A stretch of 64,000 nt of DNA. Source: Undibacterium sp. KW1. GTDB taxonomy: Bacteria; Pseudomonadota; Gammaproteobacteria; Burkholderiales; Burkholderiaceae_D. Where the stretch lies: the NCBI RefSeq assembly GCF_009937955.1, contig NZ_AP018439.1, positions 2,728,001 to 2,792,000 of the forward strand. Direction: 5' to 3'. Positions 50,505-59,587 of the stretch are shown piece after piece; position 1 is the stretch's first letter, and the number at the start of each line of letters is the position of its first letter. Position numbers and translations under genes: made by a program. The notes beneath the pieces were generated by a model. The model saw only the letters and a program-made list of their open reading frames with translations. It was not told the DNA's origin and made no database searches.

Positions 50505-52238
50505 ATGTTTGAATTGTTCCGTTTCCAGGCACGTGATGTCGTTACCGAAAGTAAAGGGCCAAATCGCTGGGATTGGGCTTTGCTTCCTCTGGTATTGGCT
50601 GTACTAGGAATTTTTGCATTTGCGGCCATGCAGATGAGCCGTCCTTTTGCCGTAGGCGAGGCTTTGCAGATCAGTCTTGATCCTGCCTATCTGCCTTACT
50701 ATTTATTGCGCACAATTTTGCGCATGTTCACGGCACTGGCTTTTTCTCTGGTTTTTAGCCTGGTATTTGCAGCCATTGCAGCCAAATATGCGGCGGCTGA
50801 AAAAGTCATGATACCGGCGCTGGATATCTTGCAATCTGTACCTATTCTTGGTTTTCAGGCGATTGCGATTGCCCCTTTTATTGCCTTGTTTCCTGGTAAT
50901 TTGCTGGGTGTGGAGTGCGCCGCCATTTTTGCGATTTTCACTTCCCAGGCGTGGAATATGGCATTCAGTCTGTATCAATCGATACGCAATGTACCACCTG
51001 AATTGAAAGAAGCGGCGCAGATTTTCAGATTATCTGGCTGGCAGCGTTTCTGGCGCCTGGAATTGCCATTTGCCATGCCAGGTTTGCTCTGGAATATGAT
51101 GATGTCCATGTCCGGCGGCTGGTTTTTCCTGGTGGCGGCAGAGGCTATTTCTGTGGCTGGGCAAGACATTAAATTGCCAGGTATAGGCTCCTATATTGCG
51201 GTAGCGATTGAAGCGAGGGATGGCATGGCGATCACCTGGGCAATTGCTGCCATGCTGATCGGTATTTTGCTGTACGACCAATTATTTTTCCGCCCTCTGC
51301 TGGCCTGGGCCGACAAGTTCCGTTTTGAAGAATCTCAGGGTGAAACGGCACAACAATCCTGGTTGCTGGACTGGATGCGTAGCAGCCGTTTGTTTCGTGC
51401 CTGGATTGCCAGGTTCTGGCTCTTCCTCGGGCGTGGCTTGTCATGGTTTAGCGTGCAAGGTGATGGTACTACCGTGCAGGTAAATCAGCGTTTCAACCAT
51501 CCTGCCTGGCCTAAAGTCCTGGATGCAGTTTTGTTGCTGGCATCTGTTTTTGCCATGTACAGCCTGTTCATTTTCATACACAGTGTGGTGGGCTGGGCTG
51601 AAGTGGCGCATGTGCTGGGCTTGGGCTTGATTACCCTGGTGCGCGTCATGTTGTTGATTGCCCTCGCTTCATTGTTCTGGGTGCCGGTGGCAGTCTGGAT
51701 AGGTTTGCGCCCACAGTATTCGCAAAAAGTGCAGGCAATGGCGCAGTTTTTGGCTGCATTCCCTGTCAATTTGATGTTCCCCCTGGTGGTGTTTGCCATG
51801 GTGACTTTCAACCTGACACCAAATATCTGGCTCAGCCCTTTGATGGTGTTTGGTACGCAGTGGTACATCCTGTTCAATGTCGTGGCTGGTGCTGCCACCA
51901 TCCCCAATGAACTGCGGTTGGCAGCAGACAACCTGGGGCTGAAAGGCTGGCTGAAGTGGAAGCGCGTATATTTGCCTGCTGTTTTCCCCAGCTATATCAC
52001 AGGGGCAATCACAGCCAGTGGTGGCTCATGGAATGCCAGTATCGTGGCTGAATATGTCACCTGGGGTAAAACTACGTTGGTGGCCGATGGCCTGGGTAGC
52101 TATATCAAGCAAATGACAGAAACCGGGGACTTTCACCGCATTGCTTTGGGTATAGGCGTGATGTGCGTATTCGTCATGCTGCTGAACCGCTTTTTCTGGC
52201 GCAAATTGTATCTGCTGGCAGAAGACCATCTGCGTTGA
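50505..52238 (+). CDS. ABC transporter permease, two fused permease domains (nitrate/sulfonate/taurine type)
   Basis: A 577-residue inner-membrane protein with about 12 transmembrane helices in two halves. Each half is a binding-protein-dependent permease domain with its own EAA loop: PPELKEAAQIFRLSGWQRFW in the first (around residue 165), and NELRLAADNLGLKGWLKWKR, then VYLPAVFPSYITG, in the second (around 465-495). A fused tandem permease removes the need for a homodimer. It pairs with the ATPase 42 bp downstream. The family (NrtB/SsuC/TauC-like) transports nitrate, sulfonates, bicarbonate or thiamine precursors; no periplasmic binding protein gene is adjacent, so the substrate is unknown. 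Confidence 0.85.
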   Translation: MFELFRFQARDVVTESKGPNRWDWALLPLVLAVLGIFAFAAMQMSRPFAVGEALQISLDPAYLPYYLLRTILRMFTALAFSLVFSLVFAAIAAKYAAAEKVMIPALDILQSVPILGFQAIAIAPFIALFPGNLLGVECAAIFAIFTSQAWNMAFSLYQSIRNVPPELKEAAQIFRLSGWQRFWRLELPFAMPGLLWNMMMSMSGGWFFLVAAEAISVAGQDIKLPGIGSYIAVAIEARDGMAITWAIAAMLIGILLYDQLFFRPLLAWADKFRFEESQGETAQQSWLLDWMRSSRLFRAWIARFWLFLGRGLSWFSVQGDGTTVQVNQRFNHPAWPKVLDAVLLLASVFAMYSLFIFIHSVVGWAEVAHVLGLGLITLVRVMLLIALASLFWVPVAVWIGLRPQYSQKVQAMAQFLAAFPVNLMFPLVVFAMVTFNLTPNIWLSPLMVFGTQWYILFNVVAGAATIPNELRLAADNLGLKGWLKWKRVYLPAVFPSYITGAITASGGSWNASIVAEYVTWGKTTLVADGLGSYIKQMTETGDFHRIALGIGVMCVFVMLLNRFFWRKLYLLAEDHLR

Positions 52239-52280
52239 GCCAGTGAGCTTACGCCTGGATCATTCATCACGGAGTTCAAG

Positions 52281-53582
52281 ATGACACAAAATTTATTACT
52301 CGATCTGAATCAGGTAGCCAAATCCTTTAAGGCAGCAGATGGTAAATCGCGCCTGATACTGGACAAGGTTGATTTTCAACTCAAAGATGGCGAAATCGTC
52401 GCCTTGCTCGGTAAATCTGGTTCCGGTAAATCTACTTTGCTGCGCATCATGGCTGGTTTGATACCAGCAGATGCAGGCAAAGTGGCTTATCGCGACAAGG
52501 CAATTGGCGGGCCGGTGGCAGGCATAGCCATGGTTTTCCAGTCCTTTGCCTTATTCCCCTGGCTGACTGTACAACAGAATGTGGAACTGGGTCTCGAAGC
52601 CCAGGGTGTGCCAGCGGCAGAGCGTGAACAAAGGGCTGACGCGGTTCTCGAATTGATAGGCCTGGCCGGTTTTGGTGGTGCCTTGCCTCGTGAACTTTCT
52701 GGCGGCATGAAACAACGTGTGGGTATAGCCAGGGCACTGGTCACCAATCCTGACGTGCTGCTGATGGATGAAGCTTTTTCTGCACTGGATGTGTTGACAG
52801 GTGAAACCCTGCGTAATGACATGCTGGAATTGTGGGAAGAAGACCGTATATCCACCAAGGGGATTTTGATCGTTTCTCACAATATTGAAGAAGCCGTCAT
52901 GATGGCAGACCGCATCATTATCCTGTCCAGCGACCCCGGTTCAGTAAGATGTGAGATCAAGATAGATTTACCCAGACCGCGTGATGTCGATTCGCTTGAA
53001 GTTCGCGCCCTGATTGATGAAGTGTATGGTTTGATGACCATGCGCGCCACTCATGAGGCAGCCGCTGATACGCCAAATGCCCGCCACATGGGATATCGTT
53101 TACCTGAGACGGATGTCAGCCGCATCGAAGGTATTCTTGATTTGCTGGCAGAAGCCCCATTCAATGGCCGTGCCGACTTGCCGCAACTGGCAGAAGAAGC
53201 TGAACTGTCGGATGAAGAATTATTCCCGACCTATGAAGCCCTGAGCCTGTTGGGTTTTGCCGTGCTGGAAAAAGGCGACATCATGCTGACGCCACTGGGT
53301 AAAAAATATGTAGAGGTAGAGCAGGCGCAAAAGCAGGAATTGTTTGGCCAGCAATTGCTGACGCATGTTCCATTGGCAGCACATATACGCCGCAATCTGG
53401 AGTCGGAAACGAGTGGCAGCCTGTCTGAGCAACCGCTGATAGATTTGCTGGAAGAGTTTTTGAAATCTGACGAAGCAAAACGCGTACTAGAAGTCGCCAT
53501 CGAATGGGGGCGCTATGGCGAGGTTTATGAATATGATTATCATACTGGTCGGCTGACTTTGCCTGAGGATAATCAAGAGTAA
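52281..53582 (+). CDS. ABC transporter ATPase with AAA-associated C-terminal domain
   Basis: A 433-residue ATPase. The ABC domain (1-245) has LLGKSGSGKSTLLRIMAG (Walker A), FQSFALFPWLTV (Q-loop), LSGGMKQRVGIARALVTNPD (signature), LLMDEAFSALDVLT (Walker B/D-loop) and VSHNIEEAVMMADR (H-loop). The C-terminal part (about 280-425, SRIEGILDLLAEAPFNGRAD onward) is the AAA-associated domain seen in nitrate/sulfonate-type transporters and includes a winged-helix-like region. It powers the upstream fused permease. The C-terminal domain suggests regulation by a cytosolic signal; the ligand is unknown. Confidence 0.88.
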   Translation: MTQNLLLDLNQVAKSFKAADGKSRLILDKVDFQLKDGEIVALLGKSGSGKSTLLRIMAGLIPADAGKVAYRDKAIGGPVAGIAMVFQSFALFPWLTVQQNVELGLEAQGVPAAEREQRADAVLELIGLAGFGGALPRELSGGMKQRVGIARALVTNPDVLLMDEAFSALDVLTGETLRNDMLELWEEDRISTKGILIVSHNIEEAVMMADRIIILSSDPGSVRCEIKIDLPRPRDVDSLEVRALIDEVYGLMTMRATHEAAADTPNARHMGYRLPETDVSRIEGILDLLAEAPFNGRADLPQLAEEAELSDEELFPTYEALSLLGFAVLEKGDIMLTPLGKKYVEVEQAQKQELFGQQLLTHVPLAAHIRRNLESETSGSLSEQPLIDLLEEFLKSDEAKRVLEVAIEWGRYGEVYEYDYHTGRLTLPEDNQE

Positions 53583-53611
53583 TTATTGCGTCTTTGCAGG
53601 GCAGGGGAAGC

Positions 53612-56600
53612 TTAGCAAAAATTCCTGCTACCTACTTCCAATTGTCCCAGAAGATGCGACATATCCACCAGGCGTTTGGCAACCAGATGCCTGACTTCGG
53701 CTTCACATTGCCAGATACCATATACACCGAGCAGCGGCGCACTCAAGACTTCACTGCGCTGCTTTTCCAGCACATTTGGCCAGATAATCACATTTACTGG
53801 GCCGGTCTCATCTTCTATGGTGATGAAGATGACACCTTTGGCTGTCTGCGGTCTTTGCCTTACCGTGACCAGACCGCAGCCGCGGGCAAATTGCCCTTGC
53901 TGAAAGGTGTTCAGCATTTCTGCTGGCAAGAACCGCTTGGCCAATAATTGTGGCCGCAACAAAGCAACTGGATGGCGCTGCAGACTGAAGCCGGTCGCGT
54001 GATAGTCACTATAAATCTCCTGTGCCTCTGAAGGGGCTTTCAGTTGCGGCACCTGTTCCTGTATGCTAGTGACGCGCAATAAGTCCTTATCCGGCATTGC
54101 ACCCACTGCCTGCCACAATGCCTGCCTTCTATGCCCAGCCAGACCAGACAAGGCATTACCTGCAGCCAGCACATGTAAATCGTGCTGGCTTAATTGAGCA
54201 CGTTTTGCCAGATCTTGCACATCAACAAATGCCTGTTGCTGACGCGCCTGCATGATACGCGAGGCAGCGTCCTCGGACATGCCATACAGCAAAGAGAAGC
54301 CCATGCGAACGACAGGCTGCATGGTGCCGGTAAATCTATTATGCAGCGTCTCTGTCTCAAGCGAAGAATCCCAGTCACTGCAAGTCACATCGATGGCCCT
54401 GACTTGCACATCATGGCGACGGGCATCCTGTATCAGTTGCGAAGGCGAATAAAACCCCAAGGGCTGAGAATTCAATAGCGAACACAAAAACACCGCAGGT
54501 TCATGACGCTTGATCCAGCTACTGAAATACGCAAGGATGGCAAAGCTGGCTGAATGGCTTTCAGGAAAACCATAATCACCAAAACCTTTCATTTGTTCGT
54601 AGATACCTTGAGCAAAATCACGCTCATAACCATTCTTGACCATGGCTTCTACTATTCTGGTTTCATAGCCTTCCAGGCCACCTTTGCGCTTCCAGGCTGC
54701 CATTGCGCGGCGCAAGCCATCTGCTTCTCCTGCGGTAAAATCGGCGGCATGCATGGCGATCTGCATGACTTGTTCCTGGAAAATGGGTATTCCCAAAGTG
54801 CGTTCCAACGCCGCCCGCATACCCGGATTTTTATGAATTTCTACAGGCTGCTTGCCCTGACGCCTCTGCAAATAAGGGTGGACCATGCCACCCTGTATAG
54901 GGCCGGGCCGAACAATGGCGATCTGTATCACCAGGTCATAGAATTTTCTGGGCCTCAGGCGCGGCAACATACTCATCTGCGCCCGCGATTCTATTTGAAA
55001 CACTCCTATGGTATCTGCCTTGCAGATCATGTCATAGGTCAGAGTATCTTCGCGTGGAACATCCTGCATGCACTTAGGTTTGCCTGGCAAGCTAGCCATT
55101 AAATCAAAAGCCCGCCGCAATGCCGACAGCATGCCAAGAGCCAGCACATCAACCTTGAGCAAGCCCAGAGATTCAAGGTCATCCTTATCCCATTGAATCA
55201 CATTACGCTTTTCCATCGCTGCATTTTCTATAGGCACCAGCCTGGATAATTTGCCGCGTGCGATAACAAAGCCGCCACTGTGCTGCGATAAATGACGCGG
55301 GAAACGCAGTAATTTTCTTGTCAGCGAAGCCCATTGCTGGGCAACAGGAGAACTGGTATCCAGGCCGCATTCAGCAAAGCGTTTAAATAACTCCTGTTTG
55401 CTATCAAACCAGCGATGCGATTTTGCCACCGCATCGACGATCGCCAAATCTATACCCAGGGCTTTTCCGACATCGCGCAAGGCACCGCGTGGATGGTAAG
55501 TGTGCACAGCAGCAGCTATGGCAGCGCGGTCACGTCCGTATTTATCATAAATATACTGCATGACTTCTTCACGACGCTGATGCTCAAAATCGACATCGAT
55601 GTCTGGGGGCTCACCTCTTTCCTTGGACAGGAAACGTTCAAACAACAGGGTATGTGTTTCTGGGTTGACTTCTGTGATGTGCAGGCAATAGCAGACCACA
55701 CTGTTGGCTGCCGAGCCACGCCCCTGACAAAGTATTTTTTCATTCCTTGCGAAATTAACGATATCAAATACCGTCAAAAAATATGGCTCATAAGCCAGAT
55801 CATTAATCAGTGCCAGTTCATGCTCTATTTTATGTTTTACCGACGATGGCAAACCTTTTGGATAGCGTAGATCGGCTCCTTTATAGACTTGCAACTTTAA
55901 ATAACTGGCAGGCGTATAGCCTTTAGGCACCAGTTCGTGCGGGTATTCGTAGCGTAACTCATTCAATGAAAAACTGCACAGGTCTGCAATCCTCACTGTT
56001 TCGGCCAGAGTATGTCGTGGATAGATCGTTGCCAGCCGCAAGCGTGAACGCAGGTGCTGTTCTGCATTCATCGCCAATGTGTAACCACATTCAGTGATGG
56101 GCTGGCATAAGCGTATGGCCGTCATCGTGTCTTGCAAGGGCTTACGAGAACGGACATGCATGGTGACCTGTCCAATGGCAACAACGGGTAATTGCACGGC
56201 TTCAGCCACAGCCTCAACTTGCTGTTTTTGATATTCATCTGCAATTTGCACCAATAAATTCAAGCCTACCCAGGCACGGCCAGGAAAGTTTTTCTTTAGC
56301 CATTTGGCCTGTTTCAGTAGTGCATCGCTTTCTGCAGGGTAGGCTGGTACCAGTATCAGCAGGCAATCTGGCAAGCCAGACAAATGTTCCAAACCCGGCG
56401 GTGGCGTGACGAAATCCTTGGGCGTCAATAAGTAACTACCCTTGGTCGCTCTGCATCTGCCAAGAGTGATCATTTCAGATAAGTTGCCATAGCCCTCACG
56501 GTTTTGTGCAAGGGCAATCAGGTGCACATTATTTTCAGGAGCCTCTGTATCTTCCAGTCTAAAGTGAGCACCAATGATGAGGTGTAAATCGGTATTTTTT

Positions 56601-56776
56601 GCTGCTGCATACGCTCTTGCCACGCCAGCCAGTGAACATTCATCGGTAATGGCCAGGGCGCGATAATTCAGTTTAATCGCACGCTCCACCAGTTCTTCTG
56701 AATGTGATGCCCCATGCAGGAAGCTGAAATTGCTCATGCAAAATAATTCGGCATATTCGGGCAAGAAGGTACTCAT
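53612..56776 (-). CDS. dnaE2: Error-prone DNA polymerase DnaE2 (ImuC)
   Basis: A 1054-residue C-family polymerase. The N-terminal PHP domain (AELFCMSNFSFLHGASHSEE, 8-210) is followed by the palm region with GRGSAANSVVCYCLHITEVN. The catalytic aspartates lie in PPDIDVDFEHQRREE (about 388-396). A helix-hairpin-helix region (AAGNALSGLAGHRRQALWQA) and a C-terminal OB fold (VTVRQRPQTAKGVIFITIED) follow. It is shorter than replicative DnaE1 and lacks its C-terminal tau/beta-binding extension. It performs translesion synthesis with ImuB after DNA damage and is the third gene of the SOS cassette, 20 bp after imuB. Confidence 0.93.
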   Translation of the reverse strand: MSTFLPEYAELFCMSNFSFLHGASHSEELVERAIKLNYRALAITDECSLAGVARAYAAAKNTDLHLIIGAHFRLEDTEAPENNVHLIALAQNREGYGNLSEMITLGRCRATKGSYLLTPKDFVTPPPGLEHLSGLPDCLLILVPAYPAESDALLKQAKWLKKNFPGRAWVGLNLLVQIADEYQKQQVEAVAEAVQLPVVAIGQVTMHVRSRKPLQDTMTAIRLCQPITECGYTLAMNAEQHLRSRLRLATIYPRHTLAETVRIADLCSFSLNELRYEYPHELVPKGYTPASYLKLQVYKGADLRYPKGLPSSVKHKIEHELALINDLAYEPYFLTVFDIVNFARNEKILCQGRGSAANSVVCYCLHITEVNPETHTLLFERFLSKERGEPPDIDVDFEHQRREEVMQYIYDKYGRDRAAIAAAVHTYHPRGALRDVGKALGIDLAIVDAVAKSHRWFDSKQELFKRFAECGLDTSSPVAQQWASLTRKLLRFPRHLSQHSGGFVIARGKLSRLVPIENAAMEKRNVIQWDKDDLESLGLLKVDVLALGMLSALRRAFDLMASLPGKPKCMQDVPREDTLTYDMICKADTIGVFQIESRAQMSMLPRLRPRKFYDLVIQIAIVRPGPIQGGMVHPYLQRRQGKQPVEIHKNPGMRAALERTLGIPIFQEQVMQIAMHAADFTAGEADGLRRAMAAWKRKGGLEGYETRIVEAMVKNGYERDFAQGIYEQMKGFGDYGFPESHSASFAILAYFSSWIKRHEPAVFLCSLLNSQPLGFYSPSQLIQDARRHDVQVRAIDVTCSDWDSSLETETLHNRFTGTMQPVVRMGFSLLYGMSEDAASRIMQARQQQAFVDVQDLAKRAQLSQHDLHVLAAGNALSGLAGHRRQALWQAVGAMPDKDLLRVTSIQEQVPQLKAPSEAQEIYSDYHATGFSLQRHPVALLRPQLLAKRFLPAEMLNTFQQGQFARGCGLVTVRQRPQTAKGVIFITIEDETGPVNVIIWPNVLEKQRSEVLSAPLLGVYGIWQCEAEVRHLVAKRLVDMSHLLGQLEVGSRNFC

Positions 56777-56796
56777 GCTGATTTATCCCAAAAATG

Positions 56797-58308
56797 CTAT
56801 CCAAAAACACCGTGTAAAAACCAGACAGGTTCTTCACTGTCAGGATCATTGGCGCGCTCGCGATAAATCCAGTAACGCACATGGCGCTTATCAACAGCAA
56901 TGTAATAATCCCGGGTTTGTATCTGCTCATGCCACCATCCGGCTTCTATGCGTTCAGCCGGAGAAACAAGTTTGAGTTCTGAGCCGTAATAAGGACGATG
57001 CTCGTGGATATCCAGCGCCAGTGGTTGGGGCAACAACCAGTTAGGGCGCAAGGCATAGCCGGCCAAAGCGGATGCCGGGCAGGGCGACGGAGCTTTCTTG
57101 ATGACAGAAATCCAGTGATTGGCAACATCGGCTCTATGGTCTGCCTGTGGTGCTGGCTGCAAGACATTCTCTTCGCCCAGACGGGCGACCAGGAGTTCAA
57201 GCAAGCGCTTGTGTTCATTTGCTTGTCCACCAGGTTCGGGGAACAAGGTATAGCTTTGTGCTTCGCGCAAGATAGTCTGTTTTACTTCCAGCAACATACC
57301 GATGACGGCACTATGTAGCTTGAGCTGGCTGAGTTTCTCTTTGAATAAACTCAGCAGATGCGATTCTTGCCAACATGCTTGTGCCAGTTGCAGATCAAAC
57401 ATAGTTGGTGGAATGGCCTGGCGACCACGTTCATGCAATAACTCCATGTGTATATGCGTAACCGCCAGTTGCTGCGCAGCCAGCCATCCCAATAATTGGG
57501 CCAGCAGGCTGCGAGCAAAGATGAGCAGGGACTCTGCCTGCTCTATGCGGTCTGGTAATTCCATTTTGACTTTGAATTCTGGCGCTGCCAGATACCATTC
57601 GTGTACTTCTGCCTGCTCACCATAGGCTTGATCCAGCTCTATGAGTAAAGCTTTGCCACAACGTCTCTGCAAGCCAGGGCGTGGTAATTGACGTAAATCT
57701 CTGAGTCTATAACAGGCTATGCCTTGCAGTAATTCAGTCAAAGGTTCAGCTGCGGTGAGTAATTTGACCGGTAGCCTGTCCAGGCGCTGGCTTAATCTTT
57801 GCAGTTTAAAGACATGCTGCCCTCTGGGGAGTTTGCGCGATGCCTGCTTGGCAAATAGCCAGGCAGCCCTGGCAATGGGAGCAATGCCTGTCGTTGCTGT
57901 ATAACCCAGAATGCGCATGCTTTCCTGCACGCGTTTACGCAAAGCGCGTATGCCACCAAACAAACTCAGGCTGGCACTGATATCAACCAGTATGCAATCA
58001 TCTTCTGCCAGGCAGACTTGTGGTGAGTATTGCAGCAATGCAGTTGCTATCGCCTGTAATGCCAGCTTCTCTTTATTGTGATCGCGCTGATAATAATCTG
58101 CATCAGCAGACAGCATCTGCACACTCCCTGCGCGCATGCCCAGACGTATGCCTGCCTGATCGGCTGATGCAGACATGGATGTCACACGGCCTTGATGGAG
58201 TATCACACTGACTTGTGTCTCTTGCTGAGCAAACAAGGGAGTGACAAAGACCTCAAGCTGGAGTAAAGGCAGGTGAACGGCTATCCACAGTGGTGGGCAA
58301 GTTGCCAT
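56797..58308 (-). CDS. imuB: ImuB, Y-family polymerase-like mutasome protein
   Basis: A 503-residue Y-family protein acting as the hub of the ImuA-ImuB-DnaE2 mutasome. ATG 58308 (MATCPPLWIAVHLPLLQLEV) is the best start; Met codons further up belong to a longer frame without homology. The polymerase-like domain retains DDCILVDISASLSLFGG but lacks a full acidic catalytic triad, consistent with the known catalytically dead role of ImuB. A little-finger-like region and a C-terminal extension (RPNWLLPQPLALDIHEHRPY) typical of ImuB follow. The end of imuA overlaps its start by 56 bp. It binds the beta clamp in characterised species. Confidence 0.88.
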   Translation of the reverse strand: MATCPPLWIAVHLPLLQLEVFVTPLFAQQETQVSVILHQGRVTSMSASADQAGIRLGMRAGSVQMLSADADYYQRDHNKEKLALQAIATALLQYSPQVCLAEDDCILVDISASLSLFGGIRALRKRVQESMRILGYTATTGIAPIARAAWLFAKQASRKLPRGQHVFKLQRLSQRLDRLPVKLLTAAEPLTELLQGIACYRLRDLRQLPRPGLQRRCGKALLIELDQAYGEQAEVHEWYLAAPEFKVKMELPDRIEQAESLLIFARSLLAQLLGWLAAQQLAVTHIHMELLHERGRQAIPPTMFDLQLAQACWQESHLLSLFKEKLSQLKLHSAVIGMLLEVKQTILREAQSYTLFPEPGGQANEHKRLLELLVARLGEENVLQPAPQADHRADVANHWISVIKKAPSPCPASALAGYALRPNWLLPQPLALDIHEHRPYYGSELKLVSPAERIEAGWWHEQIQTRDYYIAVDKRHVRYWIYRERANDPDSEEPVWFLHGVFG

Positions 58309-58981
58309 AGTTTGTCGCAATTTTTTCTTTGCCTGGATGAGCATAGGCATACAAATAAGGATGATCGGGCACATGCAATGTCAGCGGCGCATCACGCTGG
58401 CTGCCACGGCGTTTGAGTATGCCCAGCTCCAGTCCATATTGGCTGGTTTGCACGCTCAATCGCAAGGGGGCAGGAGAGGCTTGCTGTGCCGCCCGCATGT
58501 CACGCATCAAAAAAAATAAAGTCTCCGAACTTTGTGCTGCCAGATGCAAACGACGCAAAGCTTCACTACGGATGCTGGATGTCCAGAACAACAGCGCGCC
58601 ACAACTGCTATTGCGCAACACCTGCTCAGCCGCCCACAAGGCATCGACATGCTTCTGGCAGCGTATCCATATCAATTGCGATGCCTGCAAGCCAGTGCAT
58701 GAAAAAGCCAATGCCTGCGGTACATAAGGTGGCGTCAACAAAACAATGGGACGCCCATCAAGTTGGCTTAAGGCGGGTTTGAGCAAGCTGAGTTCGGCAG
58801 TGCCAACCTGTGGCAGCAAAATTTCGGTTAATTGCCCCTGTGGCCAGCCATTGCCAGGTAGCTCATTATTGAGTTCTGCATAACCACTGGGCAAATAGCC
58901 GCCCTGACCACGCGCCAGTTGCGATGCACGCCACAGTGCGGGGTGTATGCGTTCAGGAGGAAGTGAGGAAACGTGGGTCAT
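58253..58981 (-). CDS. imuA: ImuA, SOS mutasome RecA-like protein
   Basis: A 242-residue RecA-superfamily protein needed for translesion synthesis with ImuB and DnaE2. ATG 58981 (MTHVSSLPPERIHPALWRAS) fits ImuA N-termini. Family segments: YAELNNELPGNGWPQGQLTE, ILLPQVGTAELSLLKPALSQ, QLIWIRCQKHVDALWAAEQV and SSCGALLFWTSS. The start codon lies inside one arm of a 42-bp palindrome carrying a LexA-type box eight bases away, so transcription probably begins at or very near the ATG. That makes a leaderless or hairpin-controlled mRNA possible. First gene of the cassette. Confidence 0.88.
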   Translation of the reverse strand: MTHVSSLPPERIHPALWRASQLARGQGGYLPSGYAELNNELPGNGWPQGQLTEILLPQVGTAELSLLKPALSQLDGRPIVLLTPPYVPQALAFSCTGLQASQLIWIRCQKHVDALWAAEQVLRNSSCGALLFWTSSIRSEALRRLHLAAQSSETLFFLMRDMRAAQQASPAPLRLSVQTSQYGLELGILKRRGSQRDAPLTLHVPDHPYLYAYAHPGKEKIATNYGNLPTTVDSRSPAFTPA

Positions 58982-59020
58982 ATTACATATACTGATTAAA
59001 TATACAGTATATGTAATATG
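58979..59020. promoter_or_regulatory. LexA-type SOS box inside a 42-bp perfect palindrome overlapping the imuA start
   Basis: TACTG, ten bases, CAGTA at 58990-59009 matches the CTG-N10-CAG SOS box. The symmetry extends much further: arms 58979-58994 and 59005-59020 are 16-bp perfect inverted repeats around a 10-bp AT-rich centre. The left arm contains the imuA ATG (58979-58981, minus strand) and the right arm a mirrored ATG on the plus strand. Confidence 0.85.
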
Positions 59021-59110
59021 GTGAAAGACTTCAAAGTTTATTTTATGTGTCAGTACTATGAGACTGGAGCAAGAAATCACAGGAAGACGAGAAAACCACA
59101 GTTTACAATA

Positions 59111-59130
59111 TACTGATTGCGCATACAGTA
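59111..59130. promoter_or_regulatory. Second LexA-type SOS box
   Basis: TACTG-ATTGCGCATA-CAGTA at 59111-59130 fits CTG-N10-CAG exactly. It ends 21 bases before ATG 59152 of the divergent small gene, where an SOS operator would overlap the promoter. The flanking TTACAATATACTGATT closely repeats the first box's TTACATATACTGATT. Confidence 0.8.
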
Positions 59131-59151
59131 GTTTGTGTTAAAGTTCGACCT

Positions 59152-59448
59152 ATGGATGAACGCATGGCTGTTTTGATGAAGTTCCTCTATCACATACCAA
59201 CCGATATGGAGATTGAAATTATGGCAAACCTCGAACAGTCCTTTGATACGCGTTTCAGCCTGCAATTTGCACCAACATCATTTTTGATGCGCCTTGGTCG
59301 TCGCGAAATATTCGTCTGCCGCGACTTCAGGCAGCGTTCTTACCATGTTAATCCGATACTGGACTGCAGTACAGGCATACAAGCCGGACATCTGGAAGTA
59401 CTGGTACTACGTAAGTGGTTGATTATTTTGTCTAAAGCCAACTGGTAA
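59152..59448 (+). CDS. Small protein of unknown function under a probable SOS promoter
   Basis: Up to 98 residues; I do not recognise the family. It starts MDERMAVLMKFLYHIPTDME; ATG 59221 (MANLEQSFDTRFSLQF) has the better ribosome site, GGAG nine bases upstream, and would give a 75-residue protein. Contents are a conserved-looking RFSLQFAPTSFLMRLGRREI, then FVCRDFRQRSYHVNP, one or two Cys and a hydrophobic C-terminal HLEVLVLRKWLIILSKANW. No clear signal peptide. It is divergent from imuA with its own LexA-type box, so it is probably damage-inducible. It could be a new SOS accessory protein or a toxin-like peptide; both are inference. Confidence 0.55.
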   Translation: MDERMAVLMKFLYHIPTDMEIEIMANLEQSFDTRFSLQFAPTSFLMRLGRREIFVCRDFRQRSYHVNPILDCSTGIQAGHLEVLVLRKWLIILSKANW

Positions 59449-59587
59449 GTTCAGGCTATGATGTTAATCAGGCTACCAATTTATCCTTTAGCAGAATGAG
59501 CAAACTTCTACCGCAACAAAACCCAGTTATGTGCTGTAGAGTTTGCTCCCATCAGGATAAGTTTTCTGTCGATCTGGATATTCAGAT

